NCBI RefSeq assembly: GCF_016861975.1
Contig: NZ_BOMB01000044.1
Location: 1-64,000, forward strand
Reading direction: 5' to 3'
Origin: Actinocatenispora rupis
GTDB taxonomy: Bacteria > Actinomycetota > Actinomycetes > Mycobacteriales > Micromonosporaceae
DNA: 64,000 nucleotides
Shown here: piece after piece, positions 53,686 to 62,267 of the stretch
Position numbering within the stretch: position 1 is the first letter of the stretch
How the letters are laid out: each line of letters starts with the position of its first letter
Made by a program: the position numbers and the translations under genes
Notes under the pieces: model-generated
What the model was told of the DNA's origin: nothing
What the model saw: the letters and a program-made list of their open reading frames with translations, nothing else
Databases searched by the model: none

Positions 53686-53860
53686 GGAGCAACGTTACCG
53701 CCGGTCAGCGGCCCGGCCAGCGCGCTTGACCCGCCCGCCCCGACGACCGGCGTCGCATCCGGCCACGACTCCGGACCATCCGTCGACGCCCGCAGAATTG
53801 CCCACGATCCGCCCGGCGACCACGATTCACGACCAGCATGGCGTGCCGCTTCGCCGGCCG

Positions 53861-55075
53861 TCAGTACGTCAGGCGGGTGCCGCGGCGCCAGATCGCGCGG
53901 GTGTTGAGGGTGTCGCCGATGTCGACGGTCGGGTCGCCGTCGACCAGCAGGAGGTCGGCCCGCAGCCCCTCGGCGATGCGGCCCCGGTCGCTGAGCCGGA
54001 AGCGACGGGCCGTGGTCGCTGTCGCCGCCCGCAGGGCCCGTTCGGGTGTCAGTCCGGCCGCCACCAGGTACTGCAGCTCGTGGTGCAGGCTCGCCCCGTG
54101 CGCCAGGCCCCCGAAGAACGTCTCCGGCATCGAGACGTCCGTGCCGGCCAGTACGTCGACGCCGGCGGCGTCCAGCGCGCGCACGGTGGCGTACACGTCG
54201 TCGAGGTTGCCGTGCGGGAAGCGGTCGTAGCTTGCGCGCAGGGTCCGGTCCCACGCGCCGTCGAGGCGCCCGGCGACCCGCGGGTCGTCGGCGAGCTCGC
54301 TGGCCGTGATTCCCATCATCGAGGCGTTGAGGCTGATGCAGGGAACGACGAACATGTCCGCGTCCCTGATCAGCCGGACGATCTCGGCGCTGTGCGGCCG
54401 GTCCATGAACACGTGGGTGACGCCGTCGATGCCGGCCTCGGCCGCGATTCTGGTGGCGTCCAGGGTCAGCGCGTGCGCCACGGTGAGGGCGCCGTACCTC
54501 TTCGCCTCGGCCACCCCGGCGCGCACGGTGGCCAGGTCGAGCGACGGCAGCCCGGGATGTCCCTCCACGCTGCCGTCGTCGATCATGAACTTGATGAAGT
54601 CGGATCCCCGGGCGAGGAGCTGCGGTACGAAGGCGGCCGCCTCCTCGGGCGTGGTGGAAAACGGCGTCAGGGGCATGACCGGCGGGAGGTCCCATTTCGG
54701 CCGGAACCCCTCGGGCATCAGCTCGCTCGGGTGACCACCGGGCGGCGTGATGGCGAAACCGGCCGAACGCACGTCGGCGACGGTGTCGTCGTCGGTGATG
54801 CGCGCCCGGTTCTCCCGGGTGTGCATCCCCTGCATCTCCAGCTCGGTCGTCACCCCGAACCGCAGGGCGAGCGCCAGGGAACCCGGGGCGGAGTGGACAT
54901 GGGCGTCGATGAGCCCCGGCAGCAGGGTGCCGCCGCTGCCGTCGACGATCTCGCAGTCCCGAGGTGCGTCACCGCCGACGCCGACGATCCTCGTACCGTC
55001 GACGGCGACGGTCCGTACGCCGAGCGACTTCTCCCCGTCGAAGACCCGGGCGCCGGTGATCGCGGTGAGTGTCAT
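53861..55075 (-). CDS. Amidohydrolase-family protein
   Basis: A 404-residue metal-dependent hydrolase. Ligand motifs are LIDAHVHSAP, the lysine in FIKFMIDDG, VAHALT, THVFMDRP and AGTDVSMPE. It belongs to the same broad group as the gene at 38138 but shares little obvious sequence with it. ATG at 55075 is preferred; the longer start at 55147 would run through the operator. It is divergent from a MarR-family gene, its probable regulator. Confidence 0.87.
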   Translation of the reverse strand: MTLTAITGARVFDGEKSLGVRTVAVDGTRIVGVGGDAPRDCEIVDGSGGTLLPGLIDAHVHSAPGSLALALRFGVTTELEMQGMHTRENRARITDDDTVADVRSAGFAITPPGGHPSELMPEGFRPKWDLPPVMPLTPFSTTPEEAAAFVPQLLARGSDFIKFMIDDGSVEGHPGLPSLDLATVRAGVAEAKRYGALTVAHALTLDATRIAAEAGIDGVTHVFMDRPHSAEIVRLIRDADMFVVPCISLNASMMGITASELADDPRVAGRLDGAWDRTLRASYDRFPHGNLDDVYATVRALDAAGVDVLAGTDVSMPETFFGGLAHGASLHHELQYLVAAGLTPERALRAATATTARRFRLSDRGRIAEGLRADLLLVDGDPTVDIGDTLNTRAIWRRGTRLTY

Positions 55076-55105
55076 GGCGGTCCGCCCCGTTCCGTCGCTC
55101 GTCGC

Positions 55106-55149
55106 ATTTGCATACCTGATGCTATGGATTTGCGAAAGGGTATGCAAAT
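55106..55149. promoter_or_regulatory. MarR-type operator with 11-bp arms
   Basis: ATTTGCATACC (55106-55116) and GGTATGCAAAT (55139-55149) are exact inverted repeats 22 bases apart. They lie between the divergent amidohydrolase (start 55075) and MarR (start 55177) genes. The region is markedly AT-richer than its surroundings. The wide spacing suggests two dimer sites or a cooperative repressor. Confidence 0.75.
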
Positions 55150-55176
55150 CGAGAGTGCGGGCCTAGGCTCGGGTAC

Positions 55177-55641
55177 ATGAGCGGCGCGCCCTCCCCCGAG
55201 CGGTCCCCCGACGACCGGGTGCTGGACCAGATCGGCCCGGCACTGTCCCGCCTGCGCCGACGTACCCCGGCGTCGAGCAGGGACCTGTCCCGCAACCTCG
55301 TCCTCAACGTGATCGCCGACGCGCCGGACGAGACGACCGTCGGTGGCCTCGCCGCCGAGATGGGCGTCGCGCAGCCGGTCGCCAGCCGTACCGTCGCCGC
55401 CTGCATCGAGGAGGGACTGCTGCGCCGCACCGCGTCCCAGCGCGACGGGCGCCGTACCGTGCTCGAACTCACCGAGCACGGCGAGGCCGAACGCGACCGC
55501 TTCGCCGCCGAACAGCGCGCGGCGTTCCAGGAGATCACGGCGTCCTGGTCGCGGAAGGAACGGATCCAGTTCGCGCGCCTTCTGGTCCGGTACGGCACGG
55601 ACGCGGCCGCATGGTCCCGGAAGCGGGCCGCACGCGACTGA
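55177..55641 (+). CDS. MarR-family transcriptional regulator
   Basis: A 154-residue winged-helix regulator: VGGLAAEMGVAQPVASRTVAACIEEGLLRRTASQRDGRRTVLELTEHGEAERD covers the recognition helix and wing in outline (about residues 52-105). It ends with a dimerisation helix. It probably binds the inverted repeat immediately upstream and controls itself and the amidohydrolase. The inducing ligand is unknown. Confidence 0.92.
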   Translation: MSGAPSPERSPDDRVLDQIGPALSRLRRRTPASSRDLSRNLVLNVIADAPDETTVGGLAAEMGVAQPVASRTVAACIEEGLLRRTASQRDGRRTVLELTEHGEAERDRFAAEQRAAFQEITASWSRKERIQFARLLVRYGTDAAAWSRKRAARD

Positions 55642-55752
55642 GCGTCCCTCGGCGTACGCGGGACCGCGCGGCCGAACGTCCGGGCAGCCAACGAAGTACG
55701 AGGAGTGTGGTGTCATGTCCGCCAGGTTCACGACGTCGGGTGGCCGGCCCGG

Positions 55753-56076
55753 ATGAGCGTCCGTATCAACGGCATCGTGATCGACGCGAACGACCTGGAA
55801 TCCCTTGCCGCGTTCTGGAGCCGGCTGCTCGGCCTCGCCGTCACCCGTCGCGAACCGGACTGGGTCAGTCTCGGTCCGTACCTTGCGCTGCAACGGGTTC
55901 CCGAGCCGAAGACGGCCAAGAACCGGGTCCATCTCGACGTGGTCGCCGACGACTTCACCGCGGCCACGGCGCAGGCGGCCGCGCTCGGGGCCGTCCCGGT
56001 CGGCGCGGTGGCGGAGGATCTGTGGCAGGTCTGGCAGGACCCGGAGGGGAACGAGTTCTGCATCTGCCGGTCCTGA
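55753..56076 (+). CDS. VOC-family (glyoxalase-like) protein
   Basis: A 107-residue single VOC domain: IVIDANDLESLAAFWSRLLGLAV at the start and VWQDPEGNEFCIC at the end with the usual metal-ligand Glu. It follows the MarR gene by 111 bases on the same strand. The ATG at 55753 follows weak spacing to GGCCGG; an upstream start at 55705 is possible. Confidence 0.82.
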   Translation: MSVRINGIVIDANDLESLAAFWSRLLGLAVTRREPDWVSLGPYLALQRVPEPKTAKNRVHLDVVADDFTAATAQAAALGAVPVGAVAEDLWQVWQDPEGNEFCICRS

Positions 56077-56239
56077 CACCGGACGCCGCCGAGCCCGCCC
56101 GTGCCGACACTCGCCGGCGCCAGGCGCGCGACCACGGCCATTGCGGCACAACGCCGAGCCCCACCGCGTCGCGTCCCGCATGCTCCCTCGCCTGCGTCCC
56201 GCTCGGCACGTGGTCGCCGCGATACCGCGTGCCCCCAAG

Positions 56240-56253
56240 GGGCCGTTGCTCCC
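56240..56253. promoter_or_regulatory. DosR-like box, GGGCCGTTGCTCCC
   Basis: It has the GGGCC-GTTN-NTCCC layout and lies 81 bases before the CBS protein ATG at 56334. It is the first sign that the dormancy set resumes here. Confidence 0.4.
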
Positions 56254-56333
56254 GAGAACAGGGGCGGATCGACCCGTCCGGAAACGGCACGGCCCCGAGC
56301 AGACTGGGACCGTCTCCGTTCGGGAGGTACGTC

Positions 56334-56933
56334 ATGCGCGCGAGCGACGCGATGAGCAGGCCGGTCCACGCGGTCGGTCCCGACGATCCGATCGAGCAGG
56401 CCGCGGCCATGCTCATCGGTTACGAGGTCACGGCGGCTCCGGTTCTCGACAGTTACGGCCGGATCGTGGGGATCGTCAGCGAGGGAGATCTTCTCCGGCA
56501 CCGGGTGCCGACCGATCCGACGCTGCACATGCGGCGCCATGCGGACGGCACGGACGCCGATCGCCCGCACACCGTCCGCGACGTGATGACCAGCAAGGTC
56601 GTCACCACACCGCCGGAGGCAGACCTCGCCGACGTTGCTGCCACGATGCTCGACCGCGACGTACGAAGCGTGCCGGTGGTGGACGACGACGAACTCGTCG
56701 GCATCGTCAGCCGGCGAGACATCGTACGCAGCATGGTGCGGACCGACGCCGTGCTCCAGGCCGACGCCCAGCACCGCCTCGACGAGTACGCGGGCTCGCC
56801 GCGGTGGACCGTCACCGTCCACCGGGCCGAGGCGACGGTCACCGGCACGTTCCGCGACGAGGTGGAGCGACAGATCGCGACGGTACTGACCCGAACGGTT
56901 CCCGGCATCTGCGCGGCACACGTCCCTGCATGA
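56334..56933 (+). CDS. CBS-CBS protein with short BON-like tail
   Basis: A 199-residue protein with a CBS pair (GIVSEGDLLRHR near 50-60, GIVSRRDIVRSM near 125-136) and a C-terminal BON-like strand-helix (WTVTVHRAEATVTGTFRDEVERQ). It is a second copy of the architecture at 2689, with a shorter linker. GGGAGG precedes the ATG at 56334. CBS pairs sense AMP/ATP and could report energy state in dormancy. Confidence 0.9.
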   Translation: MRASDAMSRPVHAVGPDDPIEQAAAMLIGYEVTAAPVLDSYGRIVGIVSEGDLLRHRVPTDPTLHMRRHADGTDADRPHTVRDVMTSKVVTTPPEADLADVAATMLDRDVRSVPVVDDDELVGIVSRRDIVRSMVRTDAVLQADAQHRLDEYAGSPRWTVTVHRAEATVTGTFRDEVERQIATVLTRTVPGICAAHVPA

Positions 56934-57093
56934 GATCCGCCCCGGCCAACCTGCGCGGGCGGTGGACGCCTGGAGCGATGGCCGGACGACATCTTCGGTC
57001 CGCACCTGACCGGTGTTGTGTCCTCGTGCCGACGACGCGGCGAGGCGGCGAACGGGCCCGGCGCAGCCGGCCAGCAACCTGTGCGGACCCGCC

Positions 57094-57714
57094 CTACGTG
57101 TCCGCGGAACCCGGTCGGCGCCGGCGCACGTCGCGGCACCGGCCGGCCCGCCACTCCCCCGCCCAGTCGGCGTAACGGCGCCGATCGAGCAGCCACCGCA
57201 CGCTCCACCAGAACAGCAGGGCGACGCTGGCGGTGCCGAAGGGCACCGCGAGACCGGCGCCGATCCCCTCGCTGACGATTCGCGTGGCGGACTCGGGCGC
57301 CGGCAGCGGCCGGCCTGTACGGTCCACCCGGATCGGTACCGTGTCTCCGCGGTGCCGGCCGGGCGCGACCCGGATGGTTCCGGTGTAGGTGTGTCCGCCG
57401 AGGCTCCAGCGTGCCCGGACCGGGACGTCGGTCGGTGGTTGGTCGCTCGCCGAGGACGCCCACGGGTCGGCGAGCAGGACCGCCGCGGTCGGGTGTCCCG
57501 CGGCGGCGAGCCGGGTCGCGGTGCGTTGCCCTCCAGCAACGACCGCCCTCCCGGTGATCACCCCGGCCGGGATCGCGGCGAGGCAGGCCACCACGACGAC
57601 CGCGAGGACCGCCCCCTCGATCCGGTCGCTCGCACGGCGGAGCGGGTTTCGGCCGATGCCGACCAGCCGGCCGAACCGAGCAAGTCGGGCAGCCGGCCCG
57701 GACAGTACGCTCAT
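57094..57714 (-). CDS. Rv1733c-family membrane protein
   Basis: A 206-residue protein: N-terminal GRNPLRRASDRIEG before a first helix (about 35-58), an extracytoplasmic domain with SLGGHTYTGTIRVAPGRHRGDTVPIRVD-like strands, then a second helix (about 155-180). RNPLRRxxDRxE and the RVDxxGRPLPAP segment mark the Rv1733c family; Rv1733c is a DosR-regulated membrane antigen in mycobacteria. GGGAGG precedes the ATG. It is divergent from the alcohol dehydrogenase gene. Function is unknown. Confidence 0.87.
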   Translation of the reverse strand: MSVLSGPAARLARFGRLVGIGRNPLRRASDRIEGAVLAVVVVACLAAIPAGVITGRAVVAGGQRTATRLAAAGHPTAAVLLADPWASSASDQPPTDVPVRARWSLGGHTYTGTIRVAPGRHRGDTVPIRVDRTGRPLPAPESATRIVSEGIGAGLAVPFGTASVALLFWWSVRWLLDRRRYADWAGEWRAGRCRDVRRRRPGSADT

Positions 57715-57874
57715 CGCACCTCCCGGACATGCGTGCGTCGAACGGGACTCCACCGCTCCACCTGCCCGTGCCAGCCGTGAGCCGTCACCGGACGCGATGT
57801 CGGGGCCGTCGGACGCCCCCTCACCGTCACCCCGGTCTGGTGGCCCGCACAGCGGCCCAACCGCCCGGAACTGG

Positions 57875-57944
57875 AGGCCGTTCAGCCCGAAACCCGGGTA
57901 CGCGTCCGGGTCACAGGTCCCGTCCGCAACGGGCGGTTCAGCCC
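57875..57944. promoter_or_regulatory. Two DosR-like boxes between Rv1733c-family and alcohol dehydrogenase genes
   Basis: AGGCCGTTCAGCCC (57875-57888) and GGGCGGTTCAGCCC (57931-57944) match each other in 12 of 14 positions and share the centre GTTC with other boxes. They lie 91 and 35 bases before the dehydrogenase ATG at 57980. Confidence 0.45.
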
Positions 57945-57979
57945 TGACGGCATGCCCTTGCGGCACGGAGTCTGGTGGC

Positions 57980-58996
57980 ATGAAGGCAGCCGTGGTCAAG
58001 GCGTTCGACCAGCCGCTGGTCATCGAGGAACGCCCCGTCCGTGAACCGGGCCCCGGGCAGGTACTGATCCGGCTGGAGGCCAGCGGGCTGTGCGGCACCG
58101 ACGTCCGCCTGGTACGAGGCGACTGGCCGGTCCGTCCCGACCCGCCGTACGTTCCGGGGCACGAGGGTGCCGGGGTGGTGATCCGAACCGGGGCGGACGT
58201 CACCGACCGCCGGGCCGGCGAGCGGGTCGCGGTCGGTTGGCTCGGCTGGGCGTGCGGTGCCTGCCGGTACTGCCTGACCGGACAGGAGACCCTCTGCCCG
58301 CGCCAACGCAACACCAGCCTCGGCACCGACGGTCTGCACGCCGAGTACGCGGTCGCCGAGGCTGCGTTCTGCGTGCCCGTCCCGGCGGATCTCGACCCGT
58401 TGGACGCCGCACCGTTGGCCTGTGCGGGCGTCACCGCGCATCGTGCGGTGCGTACCGCCGGCGTGCGCACGGGCGATCTGGTCGCCGTGGTGGGGATCGG
58501 CGGCGACGGGCACCTGGCGGTGCAGTACGCGGAGGTGGCCGGGGGCACGATCATCGCGGTCGACGTCGACGACGACAAGCTGGAGGTCGCCCGCGATCTC
58601 GGCGCCGCGCACACCGTCAACGCCCGGCGTTCCGATCCGGTGCGGTACCTCCGTGAACTCGGCGGTGCGCATGCCGCGATCGTCGCCGCGCCCGATGCCC
58701 GCGCGGCCGAGCAGGCGTACGAGAGTCTGCGTCCCGGTGGCCGGCTGACCCTGGTTGCGCTGCCGCACGACGACACCATGACGGTGCCGATCCTGCGAAC
58801 CGCACTGCGCGGCATCTCGGTACGCGGAGCGGGTGCCGGCAGCCGGGCCGATGTCGCCGACGTGTTCGCGCTGCACGCCGCCGGACGCGCCACCCTGATC
58901 CGGCACCGGTACCGGCTGCCGGACGTCAACGACGCCATCGGTGAGCTCGGTGCCGGCCGGGCCATCGGTCGCGTCGTGTTCGACCTGCGTAGCTGA
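57980..58996 (+). CDS. Zinc-dependent alcohol dehydrogenase, AdhP-like
   Basis: A 338-residue medium-chain dehydrogenase. Catalytic zinc region GLCGTDVRLVRGDW and GHEGAGVV; structural zinc region ACGACRYCLTGQETLC; nucleotide loop VVGIGGDGHLAVQYA. This fits tetrameric bacterial ethanol dehydrogenases that recycle NADH under low oxygen. It begins the unit 57980-61653 with the nitroreductase, the beta-CASP hydrolase and DUF1918 protein. Confidence 0.91.
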   Translation: MKAAVVKAFDQPLVIEERPVREPGPGQVLIRLEASGLCGTDVRLVRGDWPVRPDPPYVPGHEGAGVVIRTGADVTDRRAGERVAVGWLGWACGACRYCLTGQETLCPRQRNTSLGTDGLHAEYAVAEAAFCVPVPADLDPLDAAPLACAGVTAHRAVRTAGVRTGDLVAVVGIGGDGHLAVQYAEVAGGTIIAVDVDDDKLEVARDLGAAHTVNARRSDPVRYLRELGGAHAAIVAAPDARAAEQAYESLRPGGRLTLVALPHDDTMTVPILRTALRGISVRGAGAGSRADVADVFALHAAGRATLIRHRYRLPDVNDAIGELGAGRAIGRVVFDLRS

Positions 58997-59018
58997 CCGA
59001 CGAGGCGAGGCGAGGCGA

Positions 59019-60008
59019 ATGTTCTCTCCCATGGTCGATCCCGAACTGGTCGCCCCGAACGGCCCACCCGAGGAGGCGCTGGCGCGAGCCGTGACCGCAG
59101 CGTTGCGGGCCCCGTCGGTGTTCAACACCCAGCCGTGGCATTGGCGGCTGCACGACGGCGTCGCCGAGTTGTGGGCCGACCGGGACCGTCAGCTCGCCAC
59201 CGTCGACCCGGACGGGCGGCTGCTCGTCCTGTCCTGTGGCGTGGCGCTGCACCACGCCCGGATCGCGGTCGCCGCCGCCGGCCGGCATCCGGTCGTCACA
59301 CGGTTCCCCGACCCCGGACACGCCGGCCCGCTCGCCGAACTGCGCATCGGCGGCCCGTACGAGCCGGCCGACGAGGAACGGCGCGCCTACGCGGCGATCG
59401 CCGCGCGGCACACCGACCGCCGACCGTACGCGGCGGAGACCGACATCCCCCGCGAGACGTTGGCGCTGCTGCGCGACGCGGCCGAGTCCGCGGGAGCGCA
59501 CCTGCACGTTCTGCGCGACGACCAGGTACCGGAGCTGACCGTCGCGGCGGCCGGTGCGTCCATGACGGAGACCGCCGACCCGGCGTACAGCGAGGAGCTG
59601 AACGTGTGGACGCACCGTCCCTCGCCGGCCGGTGACGGTGTGCCGGTGGAGACGGCCGTACGACCGGTGCCGCGCCGGGTCCCGGTGCGGGACTTCGCGC
59701 CCGGTGCCGACGGTCTGGCCCCGGGCGGGGGTACCGACCGGCACGCCAGGTACGCGGTCGTGTTCACCGACGCCGACGACGTCCGGGCGTGGCTCGCCGC
59801 GGGCGAGGCGACCTCGGCCGTGCTGCTCGCCGCGACCGTGCACGGGTTGGCGACCAACCCGGTCAGCGACGTCGTCGAAACCCCGGTCGCCCGGGACCGC
59901 CTGGCCGCGCTGCTCGCCCGGATCGGGCACCCGCAGCTGGTGGTCCGGCTCGGCCGGGGCACACCGGCGCAGCCGGTACCCCGGACGCCGCGGCGGGCCG
60001 GCCCGTGA
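59019..60008 (+). CDS. Acg-family nitroreductase-like protein
   Basis: A 329-residue protein of the Acg type: APSVFNTQPWHW (about residues 32-43), RHTDRRPYA and a second half-domain with ATVHGLATNPVS. Acg and Rv3131 of the mycobacterial DosR regulon have this two-lobed fold; a buried FMN that may be sequestered rather than catalytic has been proposed for the group. The GAGGCGAGG site precedes the ATG at 59019. Its stop overlaps the next start by four bases. Confidence 0.9.
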   Translation: MFSPMVDPELVAPNGPPEEALARAVTAALRAPSVFNTQPWHWRLHDGVAELWADRDRQLATVDPDGRLLVLSCGVALHHARIAVAAAGRHPVVTRFPDPGHAGPLAELRIGGPYEPADEERRAYAAIAARHTDRRPYAAETDIPRETLALLRDAAESAGAHLHVLRDDQVPELTVAAAGASMTETADPAYSEELNVWTHRPSPAGDGVPVETAVRPVPRRVPVRDFAPGADGLAPGGGTDRHARYAVVFTDADDVRAWLAAGEATSAVLLAATVHGLATNPVSDVVETPVARDRLAALLARIGHPQLVVRLGRGTPAQPVPRTPRRAGP

Positions 60009-61393
60009 CGACCTCGCTGCGGTTCCTCGGCGCGGCCGGCACGGTCACCGGCAGCCGGTTCCTGATCGACTCCGACGGTCGGCGGCTACTGGTCGACTGC
60101 GGCATGTACCAGGGGGACGCGGCGCTGCGCCGCCGCAACTGGCAACCGTTCCCGGTCGAGCCCACGAGCGTGGACGCCATCGCCGTCAGCCACGCGCACC
60201 TGGACCACATCGGGTTGCTGCCGCTGCTGTCCCGCGCCGGGTTCACCGGCCCGGTGTACTGCTCGGAACAGACCGCCCGGCTGGCCGCGATCGTCCTCCG
60301 CGACGCGGCACACCTCCAGGAGGAGGACGCGCGGTACGCGGCGCGGCACGGGTACTCCCGGCACGATCCGGCCCTGCCGCTGTACACGCACGTCGACGCC
60401 GAGCGGTGTCTGGACCTGCTGCGGCCCGTGCCGTTCGGCAAGCCGGTCGCGGTCGGTGGGGACCTGTCGGTGACGCTGAGCCGGGCCGGGCACATCCTGG
60501 GCTCGGCGTGTGTGACGGTGACGACCGGTGTCGACGGCACCGTGGTCTTCAGCGGGGACCTGGGCCGGATCGACCATCCACTGCTGGAGCCGCCGGATCC
60601 GCCGCCGCCGGCCGACCAGATCGTCGTGGAGTCCACCTACGGCGACCGGCTCCACCCGCGCGCCGACCCGGACCGCGTGGCCCGGGTGATCCGTGCGGCC
60701 CTGGACCGGGGTGGGACGGTGCTCGTCCCCTGTTTCGCGGTCGACCGCACCGAGATCCTCCTGGTACGGCTGCGCGAGATGATGGCAGCCGGGATGCTGC
60801 CGCGCGTGCCGGTGTACGTCGACAGCCCGATGGCGCTCGCCACGCTGGAGGTCTACCGCCAGGCGGTACGGGACCGCTCACCGGAGCTGCGGCCCGCCGT
60901 GCTCGACTCGGCCCGCGATCCGTTCGACCCGGGCGAACTGCGGCTGGCGCACGGCATCGACGAGTCCGCCCGGCTCAACCGTCCGGGCCTGCCGTGCATC
61001 GTGCTGTCCGCCGCCGGCATGGCCACGGGCGGGCGCGTCGTCCATCACCTGATCGCGCAGCTGCCGGACCCGCGCAACCTCGTCCTGTTGCCCGGATACC
61101 AGGTACCCGGAACCCGCGGGTCGCGGCTGTTGTCCGGCGCCACCGCGATCAAGGCGTACGGCAGGTACGTTCCCGTCCGTGCCGAGGTACTCGGCGTCGG
61201 CGAGTTCTCCGCCCACGCCGACGCCGACGGCATCCTCGACTGGCTGCGTCGCTCCCCCGGCGAACCGCACACGTGCTTCGTCGTGCACGGCGAACCCGCG
61301 GCCTCGGCCGCCCTCGCCGACCGGGTACGCACCGACCTCGGCTGGAACGCCGTCACTCCGCACGACGGTGAACGGGTCAGCGTGTACCGCTGA
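60005..61393 (+). CDS. Metallo-beta-lactamase/beta-CASP hydrolase (CPSF-like)
   Basis: A 462-residue protein with MBL motifs SHAHLDHIG and SRAGHILGS, the central beta-CASP domain, and C-terminal FSAHADADGILDWL. CPSF73/archaeal-type enzymes with this layout are RNA endonucleases or exonucleases; bacterial versions of this length are thought to process RNA. GTG 60005 overlaps the nitroreductase stop. In dormancy it could turn over RNA, which is inference. Confidence 0.9.
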   Translation: MTTSLRFLGAAGTVTGSRFLIDSDGRRLLVDCGMYQGDAALRRRNWQPFPVEPTSVDAIAVSHAHLDHIGLLPLLSRAGFTGPVYCSEQTARLAAIVLRDAAHLQEEDARYAARHGYSRHDPALPLYTHVDAERCLDLLRPVPFGKPVAVGGDLSVTLSRAGHILGSACVTVTTGVDGTVVFSGDLGRIDHPLLEPPDPPPPADQIVVESTYGDRLHPRADPDRVARVIRAALDRGGTVLVPCFAVDRTEILLVRLREMMAAGMLPRVPVYVDSPMALATLEVYRQAVRDRSPELRPAVLDSARDPFDPGELRLAHGIDESARLNRPGLPCIVLSAAGMATGGRVVHHLIAQLPDPRNLVLLPGYQVPGTRGSRLLSGATAIKAYGRYVPVRAEVLGVGEFSAHADADGILDWLRRSPGEPHTCFVVHGEPAASAALADRVRTDLGWNAVTPHDGERVSVYR

Positions 61394-61410
61394 CGGAAGG
61401 GACGGTCGGG

Positions 61411-61653
61411 ATGCGAGCCAGGGTCGGCGACCTGCTCCGGCTGACCGGCCACGACCAGGTCCACCGCACCGGTGTGATCCTGGCCGTCGCGCATCCGGAC
61501 GGCAGCCCTCCGTACCAGGTGCGGTGGTTGGACGACGGGCACGAGACGCTGGTGTTCCCCGGCGAGGACGCGCGTGTCGAGCCGCCCACCACGCCCCGGG
61601 CCCCGGGCCCCCACCGGACCGCCCGCCGGCCGTCCGGATCGGCGACTGGTTGA
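61411..61653 (+). CDS. DUF1918 (Rv0569-like) protein
   Basis: An 80-residue protein. Its first 58 residues match DUF1918: MRARVGDLLRL, GVILAVAHPDGSPPYQVRWLDDGHETLVFPGEDA in outline. Rv0569 in the mycobacterial DosR regulon is a member; the fold is a small beta-barrel of unclear function, suggested to bind nucleic acid. The C-terminal 20 residues are Pro/Arg-rich and probably disordered. GAAGGGA precedes the ATG. It is the last gene of its unit. Confidence 0.88.
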   Translation: MRARVGDLLRLTGHDQVHRTGVILAVAHPDGSPPYQVRWLDDGHETLVFPGEDARVEPPTTPRAPGPHRTARRPSGSATG

Positions 61654-61790
61654 GACGGCAGACGGACGAGACGTGGACCGTCGGCACTCCGGCCCGAACT
61701 GCTCCGGCATCCCGCTCGGCGCGTCGCGGCCCTGCGACCTCATCCGGGTCCGGGTCGGGATGCGGTGCCACTGAGCCGATCCCGGTCCGG

Positions 61791-62267
61791 TCAGGCGTCC
61801 CGCGGCCGGGACAGCCAGCGGCGGCGGGCGACACCGAGCACGCCCCGGGCGAACGGCCGGGCCAGCGCCGACGCGAGCCGGCCGTACCGGTGGATGCCGG
61901 GCAGGCGCAGGCCGATCAGGTAGCCGATCCGGGTGCCGCCGTCGACGGGTGTCGCGGCCATGCCGAAGACCACCAGCCGGCTCTGCATCACGCACCAGCC
62001 GTCCCGCAGCACCACGTCGAACGCGGCGCGCAGCCCGATCCGGTCGCGTATGTCGGCGCGCATCCGATCGCCGTCGCGGTCGGTGACACGGATGGCGGTG
62101 ATGCCGGGGGCGTACGCGCAGAAGCCGTGCTCCAGGTCGCTGAGCACCGGCCAGACCGTGTCGTACGGGTCGGGCAGGACGGTCTCGGCCAGGGTGGTGC
62201 CGGGCAGCGCCGCGTGCAGGACGCGCAGCCGGCGTACCTCGTCCAGTTCGCCGATCGGCCAGTTCAC
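61791..62267 (-). CDS. SRPBCC-family protein
   Basis: A 158-residue START/polyketide-cyclase-like protein: LPDPYDTVWPVLSDLEHGFCAYAPGITAIRVTDRDGDRM covers the first helix and strands in outline, and a long C-terminal helix ends RWLSRP. It probably binds a hydrophobic ligand. The GTG at 62267 overlaps the sigma factor stop (GTGA), so it is coupled to that gene and may work as an accessory or target of the sigma factor. Confidence 0.8.
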   Translation of the reverse strand: MNWPIGELDEVRRLRVLHAALPGTTLAETVLPDPYDTVWPVLSDLEHGFCAYAPGITAIRVTDRDGDRMRADIRDRIGLRAAFDVVLRDGWCVMQSRLVVFGMAATPVDGGTRIGYLIGLRLPGIHRYGRLASALARPFARGVLGVARRRWLSRPRDA

